The translations under genes were made by a program, and so were the position numbers. DNA of 64,000 nucleotides from Pterobdella sp. o SKG-2022 (Eukaryota > Annelida > Clitellata > Hirudinida > Piscicolidae): assembly GCA_964035795.1 (NCBI GenBank), contig OZ038325.1:8020796-8084795 (forward strand). The letters run 5' to 3'. Below the pieces are notes generated by a model that was given only the letters and a program-made list of their open reading frames with translations, had not been told where the DNA came from and searched no databases. Below, in pieces: positions 1-15,300 of this stretch. How positions within the stretch are numbered: position 1 is the first letter of the stretch; every line of letters begins with the position of its first letter.

Positions 1-976
1 AACTAACTTCTTTCTCGTTCAAAACATTTCAGTTAAAAAATAAAATTTTATATTCTCATAAATTTCTGGAAACTGATTTTCAAAAATATTAAAATACATA
101 ATCTTATAGAAAAAATGATGAAGTATTACGTAAAAAAGTTCCATTAACACAAGGAACAAAAATAAGTCATTTCTTATCGCAAGTGGAACAAATAAATAAT
201 TATAAATTGCATCTTTAAAACAAAAAAAAATTTGTTTATTTCATAACATATATGCCTGAAGCTAAAAAAACTAAAAATCAAATAAATTCAAATAGAGGCT
301 TCAAAAAATGGATCACAAACGATTTAGATAAACTAAAAATTTAAACACCTATACAAAGACATAAACAGAGCATTAAATAACCATCAAAAACGCAATAACA
401 GAAGAAATAAACCCAAAAAGCCACAAGCCACTATTATGATATGAACGCACACAGCCTGCTTGTAACTTCACCAGCGTTTATTGCTTTAACAGTTTCATAA
501 ACGTCGATAATTTTCAATCTAGAGCTACCTAATGAAAAAGCAATATAACGTAATATTAAGTCAACACATCCTCTCATTGGGTGCGTTCAGTTGTGAGTGC
601 TAGCTGTGTTTTGTGACCTATTTTGAAATCTTAATTAGCATGGGTATAAAAGTCGAGGTTGAGACAGAAAGTTTTGATATGAAAATAAAGGTTACGCAGA
701 CACACGCACACAAGCATGCACACACAAAAAAATATAAATATATCTTCATACAAATATATGATACTCAAAATAACAGGAATAGAGATATATACAAAGACCT
801 GATGCAGTGGTACTGGCACAAGGTACAATCCCATTTTCGCGACCTGTTTGCACTGGACTCAGTGACTTATCGACAACAAAATCGTCATCATTCCCGACTC
901 TATCCCGAGTTCTTACTCACCTATTTCCCGCACACCTTCATCGGGGAAAAAACTCACAACTGTTATATATCTTTTC
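1..976. other. AT-rich intergenic sequence, no gene seen
   Basis: Only short chance open frames, with a small CACACG/CACACA run near 700-726. No family motif or splice-supported exon was found. Confidence 0.6.
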
Positions 977-1072
977 CGTTATATATATCCTTGGATCCAA
1001 AGCTATATATATTCTTAGATTCATAGCTATATATAACCTTAGATTTATAGCTATATATATCCTTAACGAATA
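977..1072 (+). repeat. 24-bp minisatellite, four copies
   Basis: Four consecutive 24-base units start at 977, 1001, 1025 and 1049. Each has GYTATATATA, then CTTAGAT or a variant, and three begin AGCTATATATA. A partial unit precedes at 961. The period is a multiple of three, so open frames run through it by chance. Confidence 0.85.
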
Positions 1073-1187
1073 TACCAATGATGAATTTTCTCCGCAGCGA
1101 CTTTTGCTGAAATACATACGCTTTATCAACCGTAAGGATGGGCAAGTGATTAGCAGGCAGAAACACTCGCTCGGTCCTTAGGGTAAA

Positions 1188-1376
1188 TATAGCTTTAAAC
1201 CCTCTTCCAAGTACAGCTTCAACCACATCTAGATACAGTTTTTTAACCATTCTTGTATTAGTTTATATACCATTCTTAGATGTAGCTTTTGAACCACTTC
1301 TAAATAAAATCTTTACACCAGCTCTGAATACAGTGTTTAACCCAGTATTAAATTCCACTTTAGACCAGTTCTAACA
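1188..1376 (+). repeat. Degenerate 24-bp tandem repeat, about eight units
   Basis: Units start near 1188, 1212, 1234, 1258, 1281, 1305, 1329 and 1353, with lengths of 22-24. The shared pattern is TACAGCTTTNAACCA followed by NTTCTNAA. Units are strongly diverged, so the array is old. Confidence 0.75.
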
Positions 1377-4300
1377 TATTAATCTACTTTTGAATGAAGT
1401 GTATTGGAACATCAAATGAAAATAAGCGTAATTTTTTCTGCTATTATTTTTTTTAAATTTGATGTAAAGATAATAACGAAGATGTGAATTTATGTTTTAA
1501 TATTAAAACTCTAACATTAATCATTTTTGAAACAGTGAAAGAATGAAAAGTTTAAAAGGGAAAATGATGAAATAATTGGTCAATACATCATCGTATCTCT
1601 CGCGACAAAACTACTAGGAAGTGTCGAAACATAGGCACAAACTAAATTGCTTTTTAAAATAATTTTTAATAAAAAAATATTCGGTTATACAGTTGTAGAA
1701 AACGTTTTAGAAGAAGAGAAGAGATTTATTGTCCAAAAACTCTTTTAATGTCAAACTATTATGGCTAAATGTTGTCACAAATTTGAACACATCAAGCTTT
1801 TAATTAGCAAATATTCACCAAGTCAACCATTGATTTATGGAGTTTCAAACAAGTTTACTTAAACTTTCAATTTTTACCATAAAAAACTCCTTTTCTGAAC
1901 GTGTCGATGTCGGGTCTCTCACACCTTGCTAAATGAACGTTGCACGGCAAGGTATAAACAAGCGTGTAATTGGAATGTATGGACTGGTATATTGAAGAAC
2001 ATACTTTTGAATTATATATTAGGAAATTCTTTTTGAAAAACACATGAAACTGACTAATTGCAGAAATATTTTGCGAAAATGTATTCTAACCAAGTAATTG
2101 ATGAAGGACGGAAAGTTGCAGTGTTATTTTTTTCGGCTTAGGAGATTAGCTCAATGTGTCAATTAATACGAGACTGAAGCTGAGGCTATGAAAAGATTTT
2201 AAGTTCATATATATGGCATACGAATGAGCGGCCGAACACATTGTAAATCATGCGAAGGGAATTTTTCCTTTGTTTACTTTTATTACTTCACCTATCGATT
2301 TATCAAAAAAAGAAAAATTAATTTAAGCTTGATAAAGGGATTTTTTCACACGCACGTTCAGGTCACATGCACAAACGAATGAAAGACAATTGTTTATCAG
2401 ACTTTTCTAAAAATAACTTAATTTGATAATTATTCTAAACTTATAAATGTTGAACGTAACATTAAAAAAATTATCAACTTATTAGTAAATAACCAATTTA
2501 CACCAACGTCACTTGAGTGTATGCTTCAAACGAGCATCAAAAAGTGTGGATAGAACTACTTACATTCTTGTCTGCCTTACATACCGGTAACATCGCTAAC
2601 TTCAATCCTTTGAAAAGTTTAAGGATACTTCATACCAATACAATACCTCAAAACAAACTCATTTCGCCAATCATTAGGTGAGAGATATTGAATGGATAAT
2701 AACTCACGCAGAGTTGTGTAATGTATACTAGGAAGTAGGATGATGTGTGGAGGGAAGGATAATTGTTGTATGGTGACAGGAAATTCTGTGACGTTTGATA
2801 AGTGGCTTCGGACGGCTTGACCTTGGTTTAAAAAAAAATATATATTAGAAAAATAAATATTAATATTAGAAAAACGTTGAAATTAGAAAAATAAATATTG
2901 AAATTATAAAAAAAACATCAAAATTAGAAATAAAAACACCAAAAATAGAATTAAACATATAAAAAAATTCATAAAATAACTATTAAATCCAAAAGAATTC
3001 ATACCAAAATTGAGATTCAATGGCTGACGCTTACAAATGCTGTTTTGCTTCACATTGATTGATTGCCAAACGTTCATAAATCTTAAAATATTGATTGAAA
3101 CAAAAGTTCACAAGTAGTTTGACATAGAATCTTATAATATTTTGAACCAGTTTATACTTGTACAAATAATAACACTTCCTTCTGCATGTGTAGTAATACA
3201 TATAAGTTTAATACACTAAGACAAAGCTTAAACTTGAACTATGTTTAATTTTTATGTTTGTATCGTTGCTTTGACAACTCCTGTAACATTTCTTCACGAA
3301 CTTTTCAAGGTATTTTTAAACCTTTTCATGGCTTGGCGTTGATATGAAAGATTAATAATTATTTATATAAGTTTCAATGTATCTTTAAGTAACCTTTGGC
3401 TATATTTGTTGAACCTATATATATATTAACCATTTTGTCTCAAAGGGCATGATACATTGTATGAGAAAAGAGATAAATTAAAGTTTTAATATAAACGTAG
3501 AAGGTTCATTAGGATTGAACAATGGCTAAATAAATGATTGAGAACATTAAACTCAGATCTTTTTCGATCGATAAAATCATAGGGTAAATCAATTCTCCTA
3601 GCGCCGTGTGAGTTCGTTGGGTGTTTTTTTCGTTATTATTTTTAAAGGTTTTAAATGGATACTAAGTTCTGAGTGCGCTCTTATGAATAGGTTAACGAAT
3701 GATGGACGTTTTTGATAAATAAAAATTCCAAACAGATTGAATGAGTAAGGTAATAAAAAACACACGTTCAAAAAACTTGATACTGAATCCCATAGGCAGT
3801 TTAATATAGTCTAAATAAAATGTCAAAACAGGTAGAGCATTAAAAAGCACGATGTATAATTAAAGACAATTAAGAGAATAAAAATTGCCTATAAATCTTA
3901 TGAGGCATAGTTTCAGTGCAGAAATATAAATCAGAACTTCATAAAACGTCATTATTATGAAGCAACGTTATTGTTTTACGCATGCGTTTGAAATAATTTA
4001 TTTTGGAGATCCGAGCTTTGAAAGTGTGTTAAGAAAAAAGAACTCTTTAGGCATGCATTTGCAATAAATTATAAATATGGCTTTTATACCCCATTTGAAG
4101 TTAGAAAATATAGATCAGCCGCAGTACGTTTGTATTGAAAAAGGTGTGGATTCGATTGATTCTGCACAGGTTTCCATGTGATTCAGTTCAAATGTTACTG
4201 ATGATTTTAAAAAAGATGAAATTCACAAAAAGTCTAATAAAATGATATTAATAACAAACTTTGTGTTACAAAAATGGCGGAGAGGATTGAGACTAAACAG

Positions 4301-6180
4301 ATAGCTTACGACAGTGAGAATGTATGATTGTGTGTGTTTAAAACACCAGCCTATATAAGTTACTTAATGAAATTCAACTACATATCAAAAAAACCATGAG
4401 ATCTAAAGCAGATTATTTTGAATAGAGTGGAGAGACGGTGATAGATGATAAAGAGTGAAGATATCTTAGAAAGTAACCAATATCAGAAGAAATATGTTTG
4501 GCTTATCATTGGATGTGATTCATCAATGACAATATAAATTTATAAAAACTCACCGTTATATATAATGCTTTATACTATTGGCAGCTATAAATTTTCGAGT
4601 GTTTAATCAGACTTTCATTTATTTAAATAATTATTTATTATTTGTTTATTTATTCAATTAATTATTTATTTATTCTTTATATTTCAATTAATTATTTTAT
4701 TTATTTATTAGACTTCATTATGTTAAAAAATTAGAAATTTGAAATATTCTATTTTTGATAATACTCAGTTATGAATCTTCATTTTATAGAAATTTATTCG
4801 GTGATATTTATTAATTTAATTAAATTTTGAAACTTCAGATAGCACTAAAAACAAGAAAAACTTGAGGAAATTTCATAGAATTTCACTGAAAATAAATTTG
4901 AAAGATAAATACCATCACTTGGTATATAAAAATTCAAATTTAAATAAAAATTACTCATGGAAAGTAAACTCTGGTTTTAACGTACATAATGTAGTCTGAT
5001 AATTCGAATTTATTTTTATATAAAAATTTGAAACAAAAATTTGACCCTTATAATGATAATATCGATAAATTTTTTTCCATCTTATTTGAAAAAAAATCCT
5101 AAATTAGTGACAAAATTACTAATAATTTATTTTTTCTTCGATTTTCATGGATTAAAAAAACTAAAACTGAACTGAAATATTTTCTAAAAATACCACCTAT
5201 AGATGATAAAAATAACATTATCTTCTGAAAGCATTTTTCAATATGTTTTTCCGTAACAATAGCTATGGAAGAAAATTAATATCTATATATCTTTAGACAT
5301 TCAAGATTCTGTATAAAAACGTTTAGTCATTTTTTGGAATATATATAAAAATAACTATAATTATGTGGAGTTGTATTTGAACGTTTAAAATTTACTGAGA
5401 ATTTATTTTTTATCTCATTTTTTTTTTATTTAAAATTTTCTGAATAAATTCCACTTTGTATATTTAACGTTCAAAATTTTTTCTAAGTAAAGGATTTAAA
5501 CTCAATTGGAAACATATCAAACTTCATACTCGTTTATAACCATAGTCATCTTTGTATTAGGAGCACTTCATAACTAACATCCCAATAAAAAAAATTAAAA
5601 TTAAATAAATTATGTTGTACATATTTTTATTTGCACTCTACAATTTATATCAACATTCATCATCACAAAAAAACTATCTCAAATGAAATCTCCATGTATT
5701 GAGGTTTGTAAAAGCATCGTTATAATAAAAAAATAATTGATTGGAATTTAAACAATAATTAAAAATCAATTTTGAAAATAATTCTCAAAACTGATCTGTA
5801 GTTTCATATTGTATCGGCATTTCTAATTTCAACTTTTCTTCTGTATCTTCTATTCAAAGTAAATACATTATAAATTTTTTTTAAATAAAAAATGTTATAA
5901 TAATTTAATTCAAAAAATTTTTTTTTGTCTATTTGAGGCAAATTCAATACTGTTTCGAAATATCTTTTCTTGTCGATGAGACGAAATTCAAATTCTTGAG
6001 CTTAAACAATTTAAGAATATTTCCTTCATAAAAACAAATAAATAATGAATTAGAATACATTTTGTTTTGAATTGACGAAAATATGGAATTAAACTTTTAA
6101 TTAAATTCATTCATTTGCTTTACATTCAATCCAATATGGTATGAAATTAAAACGAACGAGACATTGTAGAAAACAACAAA
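1377..6180. other. AT-rich intergenic sequence, no gene seen
   Basis: Contains an A-rich degenerate repeat with ATTAGAAAAATAAATATT blocks (about 2843-2960) and a TTTA/ATTT tract (about 4615-4710). No supported coding sequence. Confidence 0.6.
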
Positions 6181-6183
6181 AAC

Positions 6184-6218
<35 letters not shown>

Positions 6219-6219
6219 G
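6181..6219 (+). repeat. (AAT)n microsatellite
   Basis: An almost pure run of AAT over about 36 bases. Confidence 0.95.
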
Positions 6220-6261
6220 ATTATAAAAAAAAATGATCATGGTATGGTGAGATATGATTAG

Positions 6262-6340
6262 GATGACGAAGAAGAAGATGATGATATGGTAACACTGATA
6301 ATGATAATGATCAAGAAGAAGAAGAAGAAGAAGAAGATGA
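6262..6340 (+). repeat. GAA/GAT purine-rich trinucleotide tract
   Basis: GAAGAAGAAGATGATGAT near 6268 and a purer (GAA)n run at 6312-6336. Confidence 0.9.
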
Positions 6341-9300
6341 TACGGTATTGAAATATGCCTAGAGGAAGATTGATATTGTAGTTGAAAAGTATTTCTTATT
6401 TTATTCGCCCATTCACAACATACAACAAAGTCTTTATAATTATCTATTTCTTTGTTTATATTTATACAAAATTTTTAATGTTGAATTTTTTCATTAAAAT
6501 TTTAAATTAAAAAACCAATTTTTCAAAGAATGTATTATTTGAATTTCGACCGTCGATACAAACTCTATTTTAACCTCGCAAACAGCTACAGAAGGAAGAT
6601 TCGTCATGTTAAATTAATATTCCGTTTCTACTTCTTCAGTGCACGTACTCAAAACTTATTGAATTCCTAGACGTTTTAAACACCTTACAAAAATTATATA
6701 AATTTTACTCTTAACTAAGATCATATCTGCAGCGGTTTTGTTTCAAACGTTATAGAAATCTAAAATGCCTTTTAATTCCTCGTGTCTTTTTCGGTTTATC
6801 AGGCGTTTATGCGTCTCAAAAGCTCTTGATTTTCTATCGTGATAGTGTTGGGTAGTTTTAATATATTGCAATCAAGAAGAAGTCTATTGTAAAGGCTTTC
6901 TTTTCAAGGGATAGACGTACTTGCAAGCTGAGGTGCATTTTGAAAATTAATTTTTAATGTTTTTGTTTGAGTTTATAAATACATCGATTTTTTAATGTTT
7001 ATTGAATAAAGCTAATTATTTTCTCATTTTTTCTGTCTTTTTTAACGTTAATAATTTCAATGTTTTAAACAGAATAGTTGTTCCAAACTTAGCTGTATAC
7101 TAAAGTGTGATGGTATTTACTTCATAGACTCTCAATACAACCAATTACAGTTCTAAATATCAACACATCCATCCCAATTAAAATCTCAATCCCAATTAAA
7201 ACAAACATATTATCAACTCTAAAAATAGTTTTTTTTTTGCTGAATTATTCAACTTCCTGGGGTAAATAATTCAAACTTTTTGAAAAATGTTCTAGAGCGC
7301 ACTTGAACGCCACTCAAACCAGTGCATTTTTGTCTTCAAATTAACTAGGTACTCTAACGTTTTATTTTTGTTATTTTTTCTTTTTTTTTCAAACTTCTTT
7401 TTTCTAACTCAAGTACAACTATAAAATTTCACCCCGACCTGGGTTAGCACCCTAAACAAAGACAAAATATTTTTAATGACTATTAAACCGAGTTTTGAAG
7501 TCCGTTCAATTGATCATTCTACTCATTAATCAGCCGTTTTGTCTACATATAGATTGATTGTTAAAATTTGTCTTCCTCTATTGATCAGCTCAGTTCCTTA
7601 GCCTATTTGTATGTGTTTACTTTTGTTTCAGCTTGGGTTGAGTTTCATTATTATTTTTATTATTATCATACTTTTTTTATTGCTTTAGTTTTCATTATTT
7701 CAAAATCATGCCCTATTTTCTTGTTTATATTATTGGTGACACATGAACTTTTTTTTATTTTAAAACTTGTTAGTATTATAATTTCAAGCGAGCTAAACCA
7801 AAAGAATATTAAAATCTTCCATCCCATCTTCCACACAGTATTGAAAATCACTCAAAATAGTATTGCAAAATAAGTATAAACTTGAAAAGTCTACTTTAGC
7901 CCAGTTTAAAGGTCTCGCTATGTGCTCTCCGACATAATTTACGATATAAATTATCATTTTTCATATTAACTTTCGTTTAACCACCCTTCATGCTCAAGAT
8001 TCAATTCTTCATATGTTAAAACGAAGCAAGTTATAATGATAAATGCTTTTAAAAAGTTTGAGAAATCTCTATGAATCTTTATGATATTATAAATTTATCA
8101 AAATATGGACCTATTCAATTCAAATTAATATAAATGACTTTAAAAATAAATATTTGATAGAATGCTTTTTCCTCCGCAGCATCTGTCATTAGCCTCTCCA
8201 TCACTGCTCTTTTCTTTCACCACCTCTGCCCTTTTTCAATAAAACACACTTCTTGAACTTTTATCAATTTTCCCACTTACCACATCTTCCTTCCAAGCTA
8301 TACACAGTTTCCTCATTTAAAAATGATTTATAACAGAGATTTCTTTTTGAGTTAAAACTTTCACGATTTTTTTAGCATCATTTGTTAGACTCATATAATT
8401 ATAAACTCATTTAACTTATCTTCAATCTGCTTTTTATTTTCTTCAAAACCTCTGACTTCAATAGCATGCCTAAAACTCATCAAGTCATTTGTTACCACAC
8501 AGCAACGTCATTATCAATTTATTCTCATTAAGACACCGTTTTTCTCCCTTCTTTTCTCATCATCAAATGTCTAATTGCCAAATTTCTTCTTCAACACATT
8601 ATAGAATAAGATAATTTCTGACGTCAAAGTTTGTTGTTGTGAGAATATTACAGTTTTTGGATTGTTTTTTGAGTTTTGTTTTGTTGTGGGAATTATATTT
8701 TTTGTTGAAATTACTTTACCCAGAATAATACAACTTTTTTCATTAAACTTTGTGAATTTTCATTGTTTCAGGTCAAATTGTTTTTTGTGTACATTTTGAA
8801 ACTTGCATCATTTATAAAAACTTAATTTAAGCGAATGTTTTGATAACAAGACACGAAAACAAATCTCAAACCGGGCCTTTTCAATAGTTTCTGCATCATA
8901 TTATATAGCATTCTACCATCAATTTTTCTAGCCTTCATATTAATCTTTATTATAACTTTTTATTTTATTTGTTTTTTATCACAGTTCAACCATAGAGTCA
9001 GATTTTTTGACAAAGTAATTTTTCTAATTTTTATTTGAATCACCAACACTGAAAAACAGCAGATAAATCTATATTTTCTGGTATTTCTGCCCATCAGCAT
9101 ACTAATCTCTCTCGATTTTTTTTTCTACGCCAAAATATTTTGATTTTTGTATAAAAGTACCTTGTAATTCGTTAAATCTTTAGTTAATGTTTGGGAAATT
9201 TTTTATCAATAAAAAATGCATATAAAATCAATTGAGAAACAACCAACTAAAAGCTATATGGATATAATGCTTAAAACAAGCCTTAATAAAACTAAAAAGA

Positions 9301-11264
9301 CTAAACAACGCTTTAAAACATAATGAAATAAGTCTTAGTTTTTTATGAATAAAATTTTCGAATAAAAATGAATTAAAAAATATACAAAAAAGTTGTTTAA
9401 AAGGTCCCAAGAAGATATTTAGTAGAAAAAACACGTGTAGAGTAAGCCCGGCCATAAGAAGACTGGCCCTTTCTTAAGTATGCTTAAGCTGACAAATATG
9501 CTCTTTGAGAATTTACTATAGTAAGTAAGATAAAACCTTCTGTTAGTATTGAGTGCTTGATAGTGGCAGCCAAAACTGCAGTAAAAATAGGTTTTATGAA
9601 GAGGTAATTAGAGGCTTGTGGGGAGAGATAGAGCTTATAAGATAATCTTGGGGTTTTTAAGATGCTTTTTGCAGTTTTGAAGTAATTTTTAATAGGTTAA
9701 AATTTAAAAAAAAAACCGCCAGCTTATTGGGATAAACAACATTCTGATAGTAATACCAACAAAGAAATATTTAAAAGACTTTCATACTCACTATAGCTTT
9801 TAAACACATACAAGAGTTTGTCTATAGTATAATCACAGTTTTTCTAGTGCCGGTTAATTTATGATAAACACTCGCTTAAAAGTGTGTTTATCTTAAAATA
9901 TGAAGGCGCATTAATACATTTGAAACTGGTATACAAACACTTAATAATGTAAACATACAGCTTCTACCATAAGAATCTTAGTTTTCACAAGTTTCATCAC
10001 CAGCTTTGGTAATGTAATACCGCATGCCAGCTCACCAATGTTTCTTCTTATGATGCTTCAAAAATATATTAAAAACAACTAAATTATTTTTTGACTAAAT
10101 TAGTTTAAAATCATGTTTATAATTTTATAGTATTTAACTGTTATTTTTTGCATTCAGCCTTTTAGAAACATGGGAGGAGGTTTTATGGTATATTTTGAGT
10201 GCTTTTTGCAGTTCATTTTGGTAATTATGTAAAAACTGGGAATTACATGGATAAGAGACCAATCTTTCACGAACTTTTTACTTCTTTTTCCATCTTTTGT
10301 ATTATTGATAAAAAAACAAGCTTGATAGAAAAGAAAATAACGCTATTAAACTTCAAGTTTTCAAACTTCATAACAAAAGAGTCTTATTTTCACCTTTGAT
10401 GGTAAAAAGTTCTTCCATTTGAAAGCTTTGGAACAGTAGATTATAGTTTTAAGGCTCGAAGATAAATTACAGTAGTAAACCGATGACTAACGTCTTAACA
10501 ACAAAATCTTGAAGCTAATACCATTTTGAATTCCTAAATTAGTTTTTAAACAGAGAATTTTTTTTCGGTTTAATAATTTTCAGCTTAAAAATGGTTGTGT
10601 TATTGTTGTGTAATATGGACGGGTAGTGTTGGTATTAATATTGAAGGTAGTTAAATGTTCGTTACAGAATTTCTGATCCAGTCAAAATACACACAACTTT
10701 ATACAAACCCACTAGAATATTCTTTTTGTTTATTCTATTAATAGAAAACTTATCGATGGAGAAGATAATGGTTCTAATTCAATATAAATAAGAGTTTGAA
10801 CATTGATGAGAACAAAAAAATAGTTTTAATGGATAAAACAGCACTAAAAACATCAAAGAAAAACGAGATTATTAATAATAACAATAATAATCAAAAAAAT
10901 GAAACAGCATCAAAAAAATAATATCTTAATGAAACAACCAACAACAAACCATAGAGATCAACACTATATCTAAATAAGTATCTTTTACACAAAAGAAATG
11001 TATCAATTTTCAAGTGGCGCTTTACTACTTCTCTGAGTACCATCAAATAGTTTTCTCCTCTATCTTTGTATTTCTTCACTCTTATATGCTAAGATATCTT
11101 TGTATCTTTTTACTGCAAAATCCGCTTTGGTCGGCAAGCGTTTGAGTTGTTTTATAGTTATTTATGAACCGGTTCACTTATGAATTGGTTGGTTATACAC
11201 GAGTTAAAAAGTTGAATACTTTTAGAAAAGATTAGTTAGACGGTAAGGAAAAACTAAGAAGGAA
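6341..11264. other. AT-rich intergenic sequence, no gene seen
   Basis: Open frames here (for example at 7568-7873 and 9228-9455) are hydrophobic translations of T-rich DNA without motifs. Nothing else recognised. Confidence 0.6.
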
Positions 11265-11332
11265 AGATGGATGGATGGATGGATGGATAGATGGATGGAT
11301 GGATAGATGGATGGATGGATAGATGGATGGAT
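11265..11332 (+). repeat. (GGAT)n tetranucleotide array
   Basis: A near-perfect GGAT run with occasional GATA variants. Confidence 0.95.
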
Positions 11333-11410
11333 TGTTGAGAGTGAGAACATCAATAAAAGAATAATAAATGTTTTTAGGATGAATGATTTATTTGTTTTGT
11401 TCATTCTCTT

Positions 11411-11449
11411 ATCATCGTCGTCGTCGTCATCATCATCATCTTCATCATA
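11411..11449 (+). repeat. (TCG/TCA)n trinucleotide array
   Basis: TCGTCGTCGTCGTCATCATC run. It is CpG-rich in an otherwise CpG-poor stretch. Confidence 0.9.
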
Positions 11450-11985
11450 TGAAAAAAAAATTTATTACATTTTATTAGCATTATTTTGTTTTTCGACCGC
11501 CATACTTAGACATAATAGCAGTTCTTAAACTAATGAGCCAGCATTATAATGTCCTTAATACATGATTGTCAATACCACAATGTGTTATGAATTCTGTAAC
11601 AAACATTTTCAGAAAAAATATTTATATGGGATATTAATCAATATTAAACGCCTATTGCCTGCGTAAGAAAAGTGAGCTGTAGGAATACCTGAGATATATA
11701 TATATAAATATATATATATATCTTTCCAAAAACTTATGGGTAGATTCAAGTGAATGTTGACCAGAAATGGTTGATTTTTTATTCAACAAGGCAAAAGGTT
11801 TGGTTTATTAGCATTAAAAGGATCTATTGATCTGGCCCTTTATCAAAATCATATGCCAACTTTTGATCTTTTATAATAGGATTTTTTAAATGAATTATTT
11901 ATTAAATAAAAAAACAAGGTTCTAAATCATACCAGCTATTTGCTATACATAGGTGATCAAGCCCCAATGATTTAAGCCTCAGAGA

Positions 11986-11987
<2 letters not shown>

Positions 11988-12056
<69 letters not shown>

Positions 12057-12332
12057 TAGATATACATAGATATAGATATATATAGATATATATAAATATA
12101 GATATATATAGATATATATAAATATAGATAGATATAGATATATATAGATATAGATAGATATAGATATAGATATATATAGATATAGATAGATATAGATATA
12201 TATAGATATAGATAGATATAGATAGATATAGATATAGATATATATAGATATAGATATAGATATATATAGATATAGATATAGATATATATAGATATAGATA
12301 TATATAGATATAGATATATATAGAGATATATA
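11988..12332 (+). repeat. (TA)n array merging into a TATAGA satellite
   Basis: About 64 bases of pure TA, then roughly 280 bases of GATATA/GATAGATATATA units in higher-order order. The minus strand reads as a long Ile/Tyr/Ser open frame, which is an artefact of the repeat. Confidence 0.95.
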
Positions 12333-15300
12333 TACATCGCTTTGTATGTTATATCAGAGCGGTAATTGGGAATATTTATAAACAGGTACGAAAGACCCTG
12401 GCGACCGTTTTGGAATTAAGGCTATTTACAAAGCTTATAAGGTATCCCCTAGAACACTTCTTCATTTGAAGATTATAACATACGATATGATAAACGTATC
12501 CTGAAATGATACTACACTAGACTAGGTTAAGTATAGAACTATCAATAATATATCATACAGATGTGACTAACAGGCGCAGTTTCTCTGGTATTTTTCATTG
12601 TGAAAGCCGCCTAAATTCAGCTGTTTCTGACTGCACTTTAAGCCATGTTTGTATGGATTGCTTGAGACAGTTAAAATTAGTCTAAATTTAAAGGTATTTC
12701 ACTTAATAGAAGTAATTATTCTAGTCTGTGATCTTGCAATTTGTCTTACGTGTCTGTTTAATTTAACTTTGATAAAAATCTATCCCTTATTTAATCTTTG
12801 GTTTTTGCATTTATTTTTTTCTGTTTTTGAACAATTTTTTCCAATTACATTCAAATCGAATTTTCCCGAACAGAAAATAATGAAAGACCATACATATATG
12901 CAGCGTTTAAACATCTTTTATTATTCTTCTGGTTTATTATTTTTCTTATTTATTATTCTTTAAAATTTATTATCTTGTTTTTTTTATTCATTGTTTTTAT
13001 TATTGTACTTATTCGATATATATTGAATACTAACTGCGTTATATCTTTTTTATTCCAAGTTTCAATCTACATAAAATATTTCAAAATAGTTTATCTCTAA
13101 AGTTGCACTTGTTGTCTGTAGAATAATGCACGTTCGCTTATAAGCTCACATACACCCACACCGACAACTACACATTCAAACAGATTTACAACACATATCT
13201 ACCCTAAAAATTACACATTCACACCGGCAACTAAACACAAACACACCGACAACAACACATACCTACACCGAAAAACACCAACACACATCCACACAGTCAA
13301 ACAACAACACACTTGCACACAGTACATAGATAACTCAGTGCGTTAAATTACATAGAATAAATACATTTAGACATGAATAAATCTAAAGACTAGCACGCGG
13401 AGGATAGCCAAGCAAAACGCAACAAACAAGCAAACACAAACATACAGACAAACGCACATACAATCGAACAGCCTGGAAAAATTAAATTTCTACGAATGTA
13501 GTCCATTTTGACATAAATTCACGCAAAAAATTTATGGAGTTTTTTTCGCATACGGAATATCATTATCTGTGCATAAGACAGATGCACTTAGGGGTTGTAT
13601 CGAGCTGTCTGTGTGCTGTTAAAACCACTTTGCCTCCATTTTTTATATCTATAGTTTCTGTGATTCCTACATATTTTTCAATGATTGTTTTTGGTTACTC
13701 TCCCAGTTTCTGTCTACATTGGGTGCTTGCTTTTCTGCTATCCCCTTTCTACCAGTCTCAACACATAAAACTCAACTATTTTCTATAATAACTCGAATGT
13801 TTATCAAATGGTGAAAAAAACTCTCAACCTTGATAGACATATATTGGTGTAAATCAGACCCCATTGTACCGTTTTTTTTATCGCTAGGCCTATAGCTCTA
13901 GTGAGTATCCTGACGGGTTTTATCCTAGAGCATCAGTTAACATATTCTTAAGAGCTTGAAGTGTTTTGAGCCTGGGTTGAGGCTGTGGATTGGAAGAGAA
14001 CATAGAGTGTTTTGTCTGTTTCGTTTGGTTTTTTGCTTGTCAATAATACTTTTCATGGTTCTCTTAATTTTTAACTATGAAGTCATCCAGTCTATCATCA
14101 GTAGAAAAAAATCTTTTGAAGTGTCGAAACATATTGGGGAAAAATTAAAAATAGATATTCTACAGAATAAAAAAATTAATTTGAGCATTTATTTTTGAAG
14201 AATTTATGTCATAAATCAGTTTTTGCATAGTTTCATCATACAATCAATCATTCCTGCGTTCATATTTGTTTTGTGCAACGTTCCAAAAAGAGTCTGGATG
14301 TAATGATTCCATTTAATTTTAATTTCAATTCAAAACTGTAGTTTAAAATATAAACTATTAATGAATTGTGGTGAATAGACTAGAAAACCATTATATTTAG
14401 CAAAAATGTATTCTAATGGCTATTCAAATCTATGGATTTAGGTGAAAATATTTAATTTATTCACAAATCTTTCACTCGATTTGCTCATTCCATCCATTTA
14501 AAAATTATAATCAAAGGTAGAGAACCCGATATGCATTTTAGGAAGTGCAGCGATATGAGGAAACGCTTGAAACGTGAATGCAAATATAGTTCATAACAAA
14601 AATGTTTTGACTCGAAACAACTGGATTTCGCAGATTGATTATTGTATAAGATGTAGCTTCCGCAAAAAAGATATTCATAAAATGTTTAAAAATAACCTTA
14701 ATAATGTTTTTTTTTCTGAAATATCATTAAGTCGAAATCTTTCTTGTTAGCTTATAATACGTACGTTCGAAAGAAAACTACAGAGGTTTTTGTACTTGAT
14801 GGCAACCTATTGTTAAATGTAATCGTCCGTACTTCTGTTCACAGTCATTTGGACCAGAAATCATACACATTATGGAAAAAAAATAACAATAATAACTTCA
14901 TAACAATAATAAAAACCAATAATAAAAAGAATAATTGTTTAACAATAATAATAGCAATAATAATTTCTTGATTTGAAAGATTATCAACCCCAATAGTACT
15001 CGCCATTCTCAACGAGATTAATTTGTGAAAGCTTTCCTATTAGCATCTGTAACAACGTTTACATTAACAGTAACATCAACATCTCTAAATGATTGGTGCC
15101 ATCATTCATATAGAACCGTGTTTACAACAGTTCATCTGTATTGATTTATGGATCCAAAGACGCATCTCCTGCGGGATTTTAGCGTTTGAGAAACTTTTTT
15201 GTTGATGGTGCCATTTTTCAAGAAGGTTTAAATAATAAAATGCGAATATTCAGTAATATAACAGCACTATACTCGAAACACGCAGCATTCGCAGAAATAA

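Noticed and set aside
11972..12337. 121-codon Ile/Tyr/Ser frame
   Set aside because: Artefact of the TATAGA satellite.
12649..12963. 104-codon hydrophobic open frame on the plus strand
   Set aside because: T-rich DNA gives Leu/Ile/Phe-rich translations by chance. No motif, splice context or signal-anchor pattern supports it.
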